Assembly: GCA_029553165.1 (NCBI GenBank) | Contig: JAKPCT010000256.1 | Coordinates: 1-34,464, forward strand | Direction of reading: 5' to 3' | DNA length: 34,464 bases | Origin: Bacillota bacterium | GTDB lineage: Bacteria > Bacillota > UBA4882 > UBA8346 | Shown: positions 17,859-26,287 of the stretch, one piece after another | How positions within the stretch are numbered: position 1 is the stretch's first letter | How the letters are laid out: each line of letters begins with the position of its first letter | Translations under genes and position numbers: made by a program | Notes under the pieces: generated by a model | Told to the model about the DNA's origin: nothing | Seen by the model: only the letters and a program-made list of their open reading frames with translations | Databases searched by the model: none

Positions 17859-18753
17859 TCATTCCCAAGCAACCGTTTTACCGATAAACAAACCCGGGTC
17901 AACCGGAGTATCACCAACCCGAATGGTCAAGTGGAGATGCGGGCCTGTAGCCAAGCCGGTCATCCCAACCGCGCCAACTACTTGTCCTTTATCGATCATC
18001 TGCCCCTCGGTAACATTGATCTTTGAAAGGTGTAAATAGCTGGAGTATAAATCCAACCCATGATGAACAATCACCGTATTCCCGGAAACTTTTAATTCTC
18101 CGGCATAAATAACCTGCCCTTTATTAATACTGACAACCGGAGTTCCACTTGGCGCAGCAATATCCCAGCCGGAATGTCTGCCATTTTCAATATTATTCAC
18201 ATAACGGATCATCCCGAATTGAGTGGTAATTCGCCCGGAAAGCGGCCAAACAAAAGGTCCTTCCCATAATGGCGCGACCAATTTGGTTTCAGCCTTTTCT
18301 CTTGCTGCTGCGGTTACTTTAGCATCGTTTGCCTGGTTCGCAGGCGTCAAAACCTTCTTTCGGGTTTGTTCCGGCACCCGGATCCGTTGTTCAACAAACT
18401 GACGTCCAACAATCTCAATCTTCTGCTCTACCATATATTTTTGATTGCCATTTGCTACTTCAACTACTAAAGGATAGATCCCCTTCGTTGCACGATATGA
18501 AGCGGCTACAAAACCAATATATTGCCCTTTGTCTTCTTGAAATAACAGCTTTTTAACTTGGTTCAAAAACTTAACGGTCACAGCTGCGTTTGGCACCGTC
18601 TTGACGGTTATCAAAACAAAGTCACCAAGGACGAATGGTGGTTGCTGATAACTCTACTTCCGGTGACTGCTCCTTTATCATTGAAGCATTTCCGGTAACC
18701 AAGACAAAACTGATCAAGATCAAGATTATGGTTAAAGCTTGTTTCCTTGTCAT
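17859..18753 (-). pseudogene. M23 (LytM-type) peptidoglycan endopeptidase gene, split by a frameshift
   Basis: Joined across one frameshift, this would be a protein of about 297 residues. A signal peptide (MTRKQALTIILILISFVLVT) starts at an ATG at 18753 behind aggagg. It is followed by a beta-rich region and a C-terminal M23 zinc metallopeptidase domain with HSGWDIAAPSG and GPHLHL, which carry the zinc ligands. The first frame stops at 18622-18624, while the second reads SYQQPPFVLGDFVLITVK into the peptidase with no start of its own except a TTG at 18614. The shift must lie between 18622 and 18656. The peptidase part is intact, so this is either a recent mutation, a sequencing error, or an unsecreted remnant. 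The family cleaves peptide cross-links in the cell wall. Confidence 0.75.
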
Positions 18754-18836
18754 TGACTCCTCCTAAAAATAGATCTGGTACTCATTCTATTCGTCTATTT
18801 CGGTCCGTGGATCTACTAAAAATTGTTTCCAATGGT

Positions 18837-19313
18837 TTATTTGGCCCGGTAAATATTGATCAAATCAGTTTCTGAAACCTCTAAAAACCGTTGCGCCCAA
18901 ATTTTGGCACTTTCCAGATCATGTTCAAGATAATTACCACATTCTTTACGGGCAGCGCCAGGAATATTACCGTCAAATGCAACAATCTCAGTTAATACTT
19001 TTCGGACCAAACCCGCAACCGACTCAACCGGCTGATCTCCGGCAAAGATAAAATAAAATCCGGTCCGGCATCCCATTGGTGAAATATCAATTAATTCTTC
19101 AGTATATTTACGCATTAAAGTCGCGAATAAATGCTCCAGTGTGTGTAACGCATCATTCGGTACAAACTTTTGATTGGGCTGAGCAAACCGGACATCAAAC
19201 TTAGAGATTACACACTCCGGATATTCGGGATTGACACTCATTACTTTTGCTTTTCTGATATAAGGTGCGGTCACCTGATCATGGTCCAACTCAAAAGATT
19301 CAACTTTCTTCAT
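18837..19313 (-). CDS. luxS: S-ribosylhomocysteine lyase LuxS
   Basis: LuxS cleaves S-ribosylhomocysteine to homocysteine and DPD, the precursor of autoinducer-2. The product is 158 residues, usual length. Metal ligands are visible in HTLEHLFATLMR and in the ECGNYLEHDL segment; SPMGCRTGFY and the N-terminal VESFELDH also match the family. The ATG at 19313 follows gggggg; upstream in-frame codons read non-family sequence. It lies 23 bases after the nucleosidase gene that makes its substrate, so the two form the SAH-recycling pair. Confidence 0.97.
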   Translation of the reverse strand: MKKVESFELDHDQVTAPYIRKAKVMSVNPEYPECVISKFDVRFAQPNQKFVPNDALHTLEHLFATLMRKYTEELIDISPMGCRTGFYFIFAGDQPVESVAGLVRKVLTEIVAFDGNIPGAARKECGNYLEHDLESAKIWAQRFLEVSETDLINIYRAK

Positions 19314-19336
19314 TTTATCGTCCCCCCGTCTTTGCC

Positions 19337-20041
19337 TTATTGTTCTTCTAAAACTCCAAATAAAATCTCCAAGAAATGGACACATCGCTTTGCTGCAAGG
19401 GTTTTAAAATTATTATACATCTCCAGCGTATCATCGTCAGAATTATCCGAGATCGAGCGAATCACAACAAACGGAACCTTACATAATGCACAAACCTGTG
19501 CGACTGCTGCTCCCTCCATCTCATTGCAATAAGCCCCAAACTCATTATATAAATCCATTTTAACTTTTGCCGAGTTATTAAATTGATCTCCGGTGGCAAT
19601 CGGTCCCATCAGAACTTTATATTCTCCATGAACTACCTCTGCCATCGCTTGCTCACATAAAGCCGCCAATTGCGGATCCGCTTTAAAAATTCCATCATCA
19701 TCCTCATCAAAAGCGCCTTTTTTAATCCCAAACGCAGTTAAATCAAGATCATACTGAACACATGAAGTTGATATTACCACATCACCAATCTTCAGGCCTG
19801 GGTGGAGCGCTCCGGCAGAACCAACATTGATCAGACAACTGGGTTGAAAATGATCAATCAACAGTTGGGTGCAACGTGCCGCATTTACCTTACCAACCCC
19901 TGCCATCGCCATAACGCATCTGGTATTATTAAGTACCCCCTCATTGAATTCCAGCTCATAAATCCGGTGTACTTTAACATCTTGCATCTTCTCCAAAACA
20001 GCATCCCGTTCCGCAGTAACTGCAGTTATGATTCCAATCAT
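19337..20041 (-). CDS. mtnN: 5'-methylthioadenosine/S-adenosylhomocysteine nucleosidase
   Basis: The enzyme removes adenine from S-adenosylhomocysteine and methylthioadenosine, giving S-ribosylhomocysteine for LuxS and relieving inhibition of methyltransferases. The product is 234 residues, full length. Family signatures are IGIITAVTAERDAVL with the N-terminal glutamate, the phosphorylase-like segment NVGSAGAL, NEMEGAAVAQVC with the ribose-binding glutamate, and IRSISDNSDDD with the catalytic aspartate. The start at 20041 follows gagggg. It lies 17 bases after engB and just before luxS, suggesting one transcript. Confidence 0.96.
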   Translation of the reverse strand: MIGIITAVTAERDAVLEKMQDVKVHRIYELEFNEGVLNNTRCVMAMAGVGKVNAARCTQLLIDHFQPSCLINVGSAGALHPGLKIGDVVISTSCVQYDLDLTAFGIKKGAFDEDDDGIFKADPQLAALCEQAMAEVVHGEYKVLMGPIATGDQFNNSAKVKMDLYNEFGAYCNEMEGAAVAQVCALCKVPFVVIRSISDNSDDDTLEMYNNFKTLAAKRCVHFLEILFGVLEEQ

Positions 20042-20058
20042 CGTTATCCCCTCTCATT

Positions 20059-20646
20059 TTAACAATCAATTTGTTTTCGAATAAACTCCCAAACTTCTGC
20101 CCGCCCATCTTTGGTAGCTGCAGAAAATGGAATCACCGGTTCATTGTCTGTAAGGACCAAACTGCTTCGGACCAGCATTAGCTGTTTGTGTATTTGATTC
20201 TTTGATAATTTATCCAGTTTATTGGCTATTACTAAATAAGGCCGTGCTTGATTTCGCAACCAGTTTAACATTGTTTTGTCGTCGGCAGACGGCTCATGGC
20301 GGATATCGATTAACAACAAAATCAACTGCAATTGTTCCCGGGTGATCAAGTAAGTTTCGATCATCTCCGCCCAGCCAATCTTCTCCGCTTTGGAAACCTT
20401 CGCATAACCATAGCCTGGCAGATCCACCAGATATAATTTATTATTAACGCTATAAAAATTGATCTCTCTCGTTTTTCCCGGAGTAGCCGATTCTCGGGCT
20501 AACCCTTTGCGATTAACCAAAGCATTAATAAATGATGATTTTCCAACATTAGATCGCCCTACTAAGGCAACCTCGGGCCAAGAGTGTACCGGATATTGTT
20601 CTGGTTTCACTGCTGTTACGATATATTTCGCGTCTTTAATTTCCAT
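20059..20646 (-). CDS. engB: Ribosome-biogenesis GTPase EngB (YsxC/YihA)
   Basis: EngB is an essential small GTPase that acts in assembly of the large ribosomal subunit. The product is 195 residues, typical. The nucleotide motifs are complete: G1 GRSNVGKSS near residue 31, G2 threonine in TPGKT, G3 DLPGYG, and G4 NKLDK, with G5-like SAATKDG. The start at 20646 follows aggaga. It heads the engB-mtnN-luxS cluster; a functional link to SAH recycling is not obvious. Confidence 0.96.
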   Translation of the reverse strand: MEIKDAKYIVTAVKPEQYPVHSWPEVALVGRSNVGKSSFINALVNRKGLARESATPGKTREINFYSVNNKLYLVDLPGYGYAKVSKAEKIGWAEMIETYLITREQLQLILLLIDIRHEPSADDKTMLNWLRNQARPYLVIANKLDKLSKNQIHKQLMLVRSSLVLTDNEPVIPFSAATKDGRAEVWEFIRKQIDC

Positions 20647-20736
20647 ACCTATTCTCCTACTTTAAGACAGTTACGATTAATATACCAATTATCTAAGAGC
20701 GTAATACTCTTTCCATCCTATGTAAAATCCAAAAAA

Positions 20737-21645
20737 TTAGACGCTTAAAATGATCAGTGGTATGGTCAAAACCGATAGTAACGTTGTTACAAATACCATT
20801 CTTGAGGTAAACAGCGAATCACCCTGATATTCCTCAGCAATTGGAACAGCCGTTGCTGCGGCAGGCATTGCCGTCAATAGAACAGCAACTCCTAACAGAT
20901 TGGCTTGAAAATTAAACATTTTTAGTACTACAATCGTGATTAACGGCATTACCAACAGCCGAATAAATGAACCATAATAGAGTGCAAAGCCCGAAAAGAG
21001 ATCTGCCGTCTTGACGGTCGCCAGGGCAGAACCAATCACCAGCATCGCAATCGGCGTTGTCATTGAACCAAGTGTATGAATGGCTTGATAAATTGGCTCC
21101 GGCATTTTGATCGAAAACAGAAAAAAGAACAATCCCACTAGGGTTGCAATAATACCGGGATTCAACAACGCTTTTTTCAATGATTTCAGATCAGCCTTCT
21201 CCGTAAAAATAAAGACTCCGTAGGTCCAAACAAATAAATTAAAGACCGCCACATAGATAGAGGTATAAAAGACACCTTTCTGCCCATAGATGCTGCTCAC
21301 CACCGGATATCCCATAAAACCGCAATTGGTGAAGATGGTGATAAAACGAAGCACCTTTTTTTGCTCCCCGGTGTGCCATAGATAGACTACTTTGCTAAAA
21401 AAGATTGCAAACAGATGTGCTGAAACAGCAAAGATCAAGATCATTCCCGCTTCAGCCAACAACGCTTTTGAAAACGCAAACTGGAACGAGGACAAGGCTA
21501 ATAAAGGCGCGGTAATCTTGAGCAATAATTCATTTAGTCCCTTATGTAATTCAAGATTGATAACTCCAATTTTTCGGGCGGTAAATCCAACTAAGATCAT
21601 TAAAAATAAAGTAACAACCTGATAGATGATGATTGTTTTATCCAT
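20737..21645 (-). CDS. AEC-family transporter (auxin efflux carrier/malate permease type)
   Basis: The product is about 302 residues with ten predicted hydrophobic segments in two groups of five, the usual layout of the AEC family, which exports or exchanges small organic acids. Recognisable parts are NCGFMGYPVVSSIYG in the first half and AMPAAATAVPIAEEYQGD near the end, both conserved in the family. The substrate cannot be read from the sequence. The start at 21645 follows ggag at six bases; ATGs at 21702 and 21657 would add a non-hydrophobic leader. It stands alone, with about 90 bases to engB. Confidence 0.88.
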   Translation of the reverse strand: MDKTIIIYQVVTLFLMILVGFTARKIGVINLELHKGLNELLLKITAPLLALSSFQFAFSKALLAEAGMILIFAVSAHLFAIFFSKVVYLWHTGEQKKVLRFITIFTNCGFMGYPVVSSIYGQKGVFYTSIYVAVFNLFVWTYGVFIFTEKADLKSLKKALLNPGIIATLVGLFFFLFSIKMPEPIYQAIHTLGSMTTPIAMLVIGSALATVKTADLFSGFALYYGSFIRLLVMPLITIVVLKMFNFQANLLGVAVLLTAMPAAATAVPIAEEYQGDSLFTSRMVFVTTLLSVLTIPLIILSV

Positions 21646-21730
21646 AGTCAGCTCCATCAATTCTTTAAATATTACTTTATTGGAATTATTGTTCATTGTC
21701 AAATAATTATTATTTTATTAATAAAAATAT

Positions 21731-21754
21731 AAAAAAAACGACTGTTGCCAGTCG
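21731..21754 (-). terminator. Terminator of the sensor-kinase/c-di-GMP operon
   Basis: On the minus strand cgactg and cagtcg form a perfect six-base-pair stem with a four-base loop, followed by eight T. It lies about 18 bases past the response regulator gene. Confidence 0.8.
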
Positions 21755-21771
21755 CTGAACAATCTGTAATT

Positions 21772-23655
21772 CTATTTCTGACTGATTTCATTGATAAATT
21801 CCTTAAACGGTTTGGGTTTATTGAAATAAAACCCTTGAAAGATACAGTTTTTATTTGTGAGTAATCGTTTTTGTTCCAGGGTCTCGATCCCGCTGACGAT
21901 CACATTAAGATTGCGGCTTCGAATCAGATCAAGCATTAACCACAAAAACTCCTGATCTTCCTTATTCTTTACAATATTATGGACATAGGTTTTATCAATC
22001 CGGACGATCGTGTTTTGTGGCAAGTGCTGTAAGAAATTGATCAACGACTTGCCCCGGCCCAGGCCGTCGATGGTCAACTGGACGCCCAGTTTATTCAGTT
22101 CATTGATTATCTCCAAGGATTTTTCGGGAGCTTGCAGTGAAAACTTCTCTTCCAATCCTAATTTCAAATATTGTGGTTCTAAATTAGCTTCAGCTAAGTT
22201 TTGTTTCACAATATTGATAAAATTGGAGTCATAAAACTGATTGATCGTACAGTTTACCAAAACAAACAGATTATTATGCCCTGCAAGATGCAGTTCTTTC
22301 AGATGATGACAGGCTAACTTTAAGATATATTCACCAATCTTAAAAATAGTCCGGTTTTTTTCGGCGATATAGATAAATTGATCCGGCTTTAAAACCCCCA
22401 GCCGTGGATGATTCCAGCGAACCAATGCTTCGATTCCGATAATCTGCTCATTGCCATCCAACAAGCCCTGGTATTCCAGTTCAATCTCATCACTGATCAC
22501 CATGTTTTTCAAATCGGTATCAAGTGACAGTTGTCTGATATACTCGGTATCTTTAATCTTGTCAAAAAACAGATGCGTTCCCCCGGTTTCTTTAGCCCGG
22601 TACATCGCTAAGTCAGCATACTTTAACAACAGATTGGGATCCTCGGTATCATCAGGATAGGTGCTGATCCCAATACTGCATGAAGAATAAATTTCATGTC
22701 CGCTAATGATATATTTACTCTTGATACTTTCGACCAGTTTTTTGGCAATCGGATGAACATCTTCTTTGTTATCCGTCTTCACTATGGCTGTAAACTCATC
22801 ACCGCCTAACCGAAAGATGGCTTCCATCTCCCCGGTACTTTCCAGGAGCGAAGGGAGTTTAAACGCATCCTGCCCTAAGGTTAATTTAATCCGCTCGGAG
22901 ATCTCTTGCAGCAAAATATCGCCAATATCATGTCCCAACAGATCGTTAACTTGTTTAAAACCATCAATATCAATAAACAACAGGTAAAATTGGCGTCTTT
23001 GATTAGTCGGGGTATTATGAATTAAATTATACAACGACTGATAGAATGAATGCCGGTTCAAGAGTTTGGTCAACGGGTCGAAATTAGCAAGATAGATTAA
23101 TTCTCTGGTCCTTTTTTTGACTTCTGATTCTAAATCATTGATATGATTACGGTTTAACCGCTCCAAATTAAATTTGGTGGTTAACGCCAAAGTGATCTGC
23201 CGAACCGAAACACTGTCAAACGGTTTTTTAATAAACAGCAGATGATCGGTCTGGCCAAATTTAGCCAGGATTTGTTCCCAGGAATAGTCCGAATATGCCG
23301 TGCAGATTACAATTTGGACATAAGGATAGATCTCCCAAATTTTTTCAATTGTTTGGATCCCATCCATACCCGGAGGCATCCGTACATCCATAAAGATCAT
23401 GGCGTAAGGATTCCCTTCTTCAAGCGCCGCCTGTACTTTGCGGATCCCCTCTTCCCCCTGATAGGCATCGTCAATCTGATACTCGATCGTGAATTCCTGC
23501 TTGGTATTATCATCTTCACCAAACAATTCATTCTTCAATCTTTCAACTTCCTGATCCTTGAGTTCAAACTGATTGGGGTTCAGGATATGTTTCAAATCCT
23601 CATGAATGTCCTCATTATCATCAACAATCAGTATCCGGCTAACTTTCCCTTCCAT
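21772..23655 (-). CDS. Response regulator with REC, GGDEF and degenerate EAL domains
   Basis: The product is 627 residues. Residues 1-165 are a receiver domain (RILIVDDNED; phosphorylatable Asp about 90 in FMDVRMP; KKPFD) carrying an insertion of about 28 residues after the first helix. Residues about 185-360 are GGDEF, with an intact RLGGDEF site near 285 but no RxxD product-inhibition motif five residues before it. Residues about 375-627 are EAL. EALVRW is kept, but the usual DDFGTG reads IDGLGRG, KID reads RID and AEGVET reads SGIET, so phosphodiesterase activity is unlikely; it may only bind c-di-GMP. The probable role is a phosphorylation-controlled diguanylate cyclase. It follows two kinases by about 50 bases, which probably phosphorylate it. 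Confidence 0.9.
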   Translation of the reverse strand: MEGKVSRILIVDDNEDIHEDLKHILNPNQFELKDQEVERLKNELFGEDDNTKQEFTIEYQIDDAYQGEEGIRKVQAALEEGNPYAMIFMDVRMPPGMDGIQTIEKIWEIYPYVQIVICTAYSDYSWEQILAKFGQTDHLLFIKKPFDSVSVRQITLALTTKFNLERLNRNHINDLESEVKKRTRELIYLANFDPLTKLLNRHSFYQSLYNLIHNTPTNQRRQFYLLFIDIDGFKQVNDLLGHDIGDILLQEISERIKLTLGQDAFKLPSLLESTGEMEAIFRLGGDEFTAIVKTDNKEDVHPIAKKLVESIKSKYIISGHEIYSSCSIGISTYPDDTEDPNLLLKYADLAMYRAKETGGTHLFFDKIKDTEYIRQLSLDTDLKNMVISDEIELEYQGLLDGNEQIIGIEALVRWNHPRLGVLKPDQFIYIAEKNRTIFKIGEYILKLACHHLKELHLAGHNNLFVLVNCTINQFYDSNFINIVKQNLAEANLEPQYLKLGLEEKFSLQAPEKSLEIINELNKLGVQLTIDGLGRGKSLINFLQHLPQNTIVRIDKTYVHNIVKNKEDQEFLWLMLDLIRSRNLNVIVSGIETLEQKRLLTNKNCIFQGFYFNKPKPFKEFINEISQK

Positions 23656-23705
23656 CTCAATCGCTCCTTATCAAATTACCGTTAAATCCGACTCTTCTGT
23701 ACCAT

Positions 23706-26255
23706 TTAAGGAAATTCAAGAACAAAAGAAGCTCCTTTGCCTACCCCGTCGCTTTCCGCCCAAATTCTCCCATTCATCTCAGTCATATAATTCGCACAAC
23801 TATGCAGTCCAAAACCATGTCCATCTTCTTTGGTTGTAAACCCGTGAGTAAAGATCATCTCCAGCTTGTCCGGCGGAATACCATATCCGGTATCAGAAAT
23901 TCGAATGTACTTTTGATTATCGTTTTGATAAACCGAGATCGTTAAAATCCGATTGTCCTCATCCGAATCCAACATTGCTTCCTTGGCATTTTTGATCAAA
24001 TTAAGCAAAACATGAAACAGTTTAGTTGAATGGATCATCGCCGTGATTGGCTCACTATAATCCTTGATAATTTTAATCTTATACTTCTCTAAAGAAGCTA
24101 AATTAACCACCAGCGCTTTTTCAATAATACTGCAAAGGTCGATCTCTTCTAAATTAGGTTTATTAACTGTAAAGCTCTGATGTGTCGTCAGAATATCTTC
24201 AATTGAACCAAGCCGTTCTTCAATCCGGTTCGTAGCCACCAGCATCTGATCTTGTAAATCACCAAAAGCATCATTTAATTTAATCAAAAACTCCAATAAT
24301 TTTTCGCCCTTGGGATCCGTTTCAATAAACCAGTCCAATTGTTCAAGATTATCCTTTAACAGGGCAGTTGCTTTATAATAAGATGCAAAATGTGATGACT
24401 TGGAATACTCCTTCATCATATGTATGGAAATATTGATGCTGTTTAAAACATTACAGATGTTATGCAACGTTCCCGAGATAATATCAGCCATCCCCTGCCG
24501 ATGCGCCTGTTCCAAGAGTTTTTTATAACTATTGTCTAACTTGGCAATCAGGCTTGTCCCACATAAAACGGTACTGATATGGATACTCAGCTCTTGATAG
24601 ATCCGGGGATGTATCTGTTTCGGTTCAAAAATAATAAACCCGATTAACTGATCCGCTACCAACAGTAAATTGCTGATAATTGTGTATGGACGGTTATGCG
24701 GAAATAACGTCTTCGCAATCAATTGGTGCGGATCATCATGCTGATAAATACGTGGTTCTAATTTTTGATTTTCATGATAATGAAAGATCAGTTCACAGCT
24801 GTCAAAAGGGTTCGTTTCCATCTCCGGTTCTTTAAAAAGGTAAATCGAACAACTGATAATATCGAGCTGCTTTAGTTTGGCCTCCAAAGTGTCGACCACA
24901 TTTTGAATACTAAAATCACTTAATAATTGATGTCCAATCAACTGCAGGTTACGGTTTATTTTATTTAAATAGAGTTGTTGTCTCCCCCAGGCATTAATCA
25001 TTTTTTCTCTGATTAATATTTGGATTTGTTGCAATAAATCTTCACACCAGATTACAACTTCACAATCCTCACTTTTTAAATAGGGTAGCAGCCGGCTTCT
25101 GATTATTGCAGGCAGATCCTTAAGCGCTGTTAATTTCCGATAATCACTGAAGGTTCCCAGTTCTGCTGCAAGCCATTTAATTACTGAATACTGATCTTTA
25201 TTGATTAAACCAACTCGAATCGTTCGTAATAATCCGGAAAGATTAAGCCCGGTATTGGAAACTTCCCGAGCGATTTGGGTTGCAATTTGGTCCCAAACAA
25301 CCTCATCCAGTTCCATTAAACCCTTCGAAGCAGCAATCAACTGATCCGCTTTTGGCAAAAATACCGACTGGGAACTACAGCCACATGATTCCCGGATTAT
25401 TACCCTACCGGCAATCTCCGTTACCATTGGACATTTTTGCTGTCCGATTAATTGGAGCATCATTTTACATGTAATATAACCTAATTCCTTAAACGGATAA
25501 TACACTGTCGTCAGCGGCGGAGAACTAAATTTACCCAATAAACTCTCCTCAAAACAGGCAACAGCTATATCCTGTGGCACATTAAATCCTCTTAATTGCA
25601 ACTCTTCTAAAACAGCTACGGTCTCTTCAGTATAAAAAGAAACAATCGCTTCAAACTGAACTTTCCGTTCATCCAGTAATATCTCCAGTGCTTTTTTCCC
25701 TCTTATTAAAGGTTCACACTCGATTTCTTCAGCATTTACCACCAACTCCGGATGGTAAATCCCATACTCAGTCAGTAGTTCCTGATAAAAATCGGTCTGC
25801 TGATCCTGTCCCATTGGCTTAATCAAAGCAATCTTTTGGTAATGGTGGACCTTGATTAAGTGAAGCAAAACTTCTTTAAAATACTGCTCCTTCCGGAAGA
25901 ACACATACGGAATATCTTCAATTTCTTTACCCAAACTCAACAAAGGAAGTTTGGCAAACCGCGCTTTAAACTTAGCAAGATTATCGGCAGAAACTGCGCG
26001 CGACCACCCAAGAAAGATTAAACCATCAATATCGATTTGTTCAATACAATCCAACAATTTGTCGATGCCAAAATCAACTTCCTTTGAACCATTTAATAAA
26101 TGGCCAAACCGGATAACATTGACATCAAATTTTTGTGCCGCCTCAAAGATTCCTTCCGCAATCAAGCTCTGCGACTCGTCCAGATCATTATCATCTAAAA
26201 ATCCGATCGTTAATCTATTCTTCATCAGTTTCGCGATTTGATCATGATTGTCCAT
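23706..26255 (-). CDS. Soluble histidine kinase with a LacI-type ligand-binding domain, copy A
   Basis: The product is 849 residues. Residues about 15-285 resemble the periplasmic-binding-protein fold of LacI/GalR regulators (LTTVYYPFKELGYI near 260, GRVIIRESCGC after it) without a DNA-binding headpiece. A middle region of about 300 residues includes a possible GAF-like part. Near residue 600 is the phospho-acceptor box TLHNICNVLNS, followed by a HATPase domain (NLIKNAKEAM, DTGYGIPPDKL, GFGLHSCANYM). There is no signal peptide or membrane span, so it should sense a cytoplasmic small molecule. The ATG at 26255 follows ggag at eight bases. It is paralogous to the next gene upstream in the operon, 32 bases away. 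Confidence 0.88.
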   Translation of the reverse strand: MDNHDQIAKLMKNRLTIGFLDDNDLDESQSLIAEGIFEAAQKFDVNVIRFGHLLNGSKEVDFGIDKLLDCIEQIDIDGLIFLGWSRAVSADNLAKFKARFAKLPLLSLGKEIEDIPYVFFRKEQYFKEVLLHLIKVHHYQKIALIKPMGQDQQTDFYQELLTEYGIYHPELVVNAEEIECEPLIRGKKALEILLDERKVQFEAIVSFYTEETVAVLEELQLRGFNVPQDIAVACFEESLLGKFSSPPLTTVYYPFKELGYITCKMMLQLIGQQKCPMVTEIAGRVIIRESCGCSSQSVFLPKADQLIAASKGLMELDEVVWDQIATQIAREVSNTGLNLSGLLRTIRVGLINKDQYSVIKWLAAELGTFSDYRKLTALKDLPAIIRSRLLPYLKSEDCEVVIWCEDLLQQIQILIREKMINAWGRQQLYLNKINRNLQLIGHQLLSDFSIQNVVDTLEAKLKQLDIISCSIYLFKEPEMETNPFDSCELIFHYHENQKLEPRIYQHDDPHQLIAKTLFPHNRPYTIISNLLLVADQLIGFIIFEPKQIHPRIYQELSIHISTVLCGTSLIAKLDNSYKKLLEQAHRQGMADIISGTLHNICNVLNSINISIHMMKEYSKSSHFASYYKATALLKDNLEQLDWFIETDPKGEKLLEFLIKLNDAFGDLQDQMLVATNRIEERLGSIEDILTTHQSFTVNKPNLEEIDLCSIIEKALVVNLASLEKYKIKIIKDYSEPITAMIHSTKLFHVLLNLIKNAKEAMLDSDEDNRILTISVYQNDNQKYIRISDTGYGIPPDKLEMIFTHGFTTKEDGHGFGLHSCANYMTEMNGRIWAESDGVGKGASFVLEFP

Positions 26256-26287
26256 CACTCAAGCTCCATCTGGTTAATTGATCGTTA

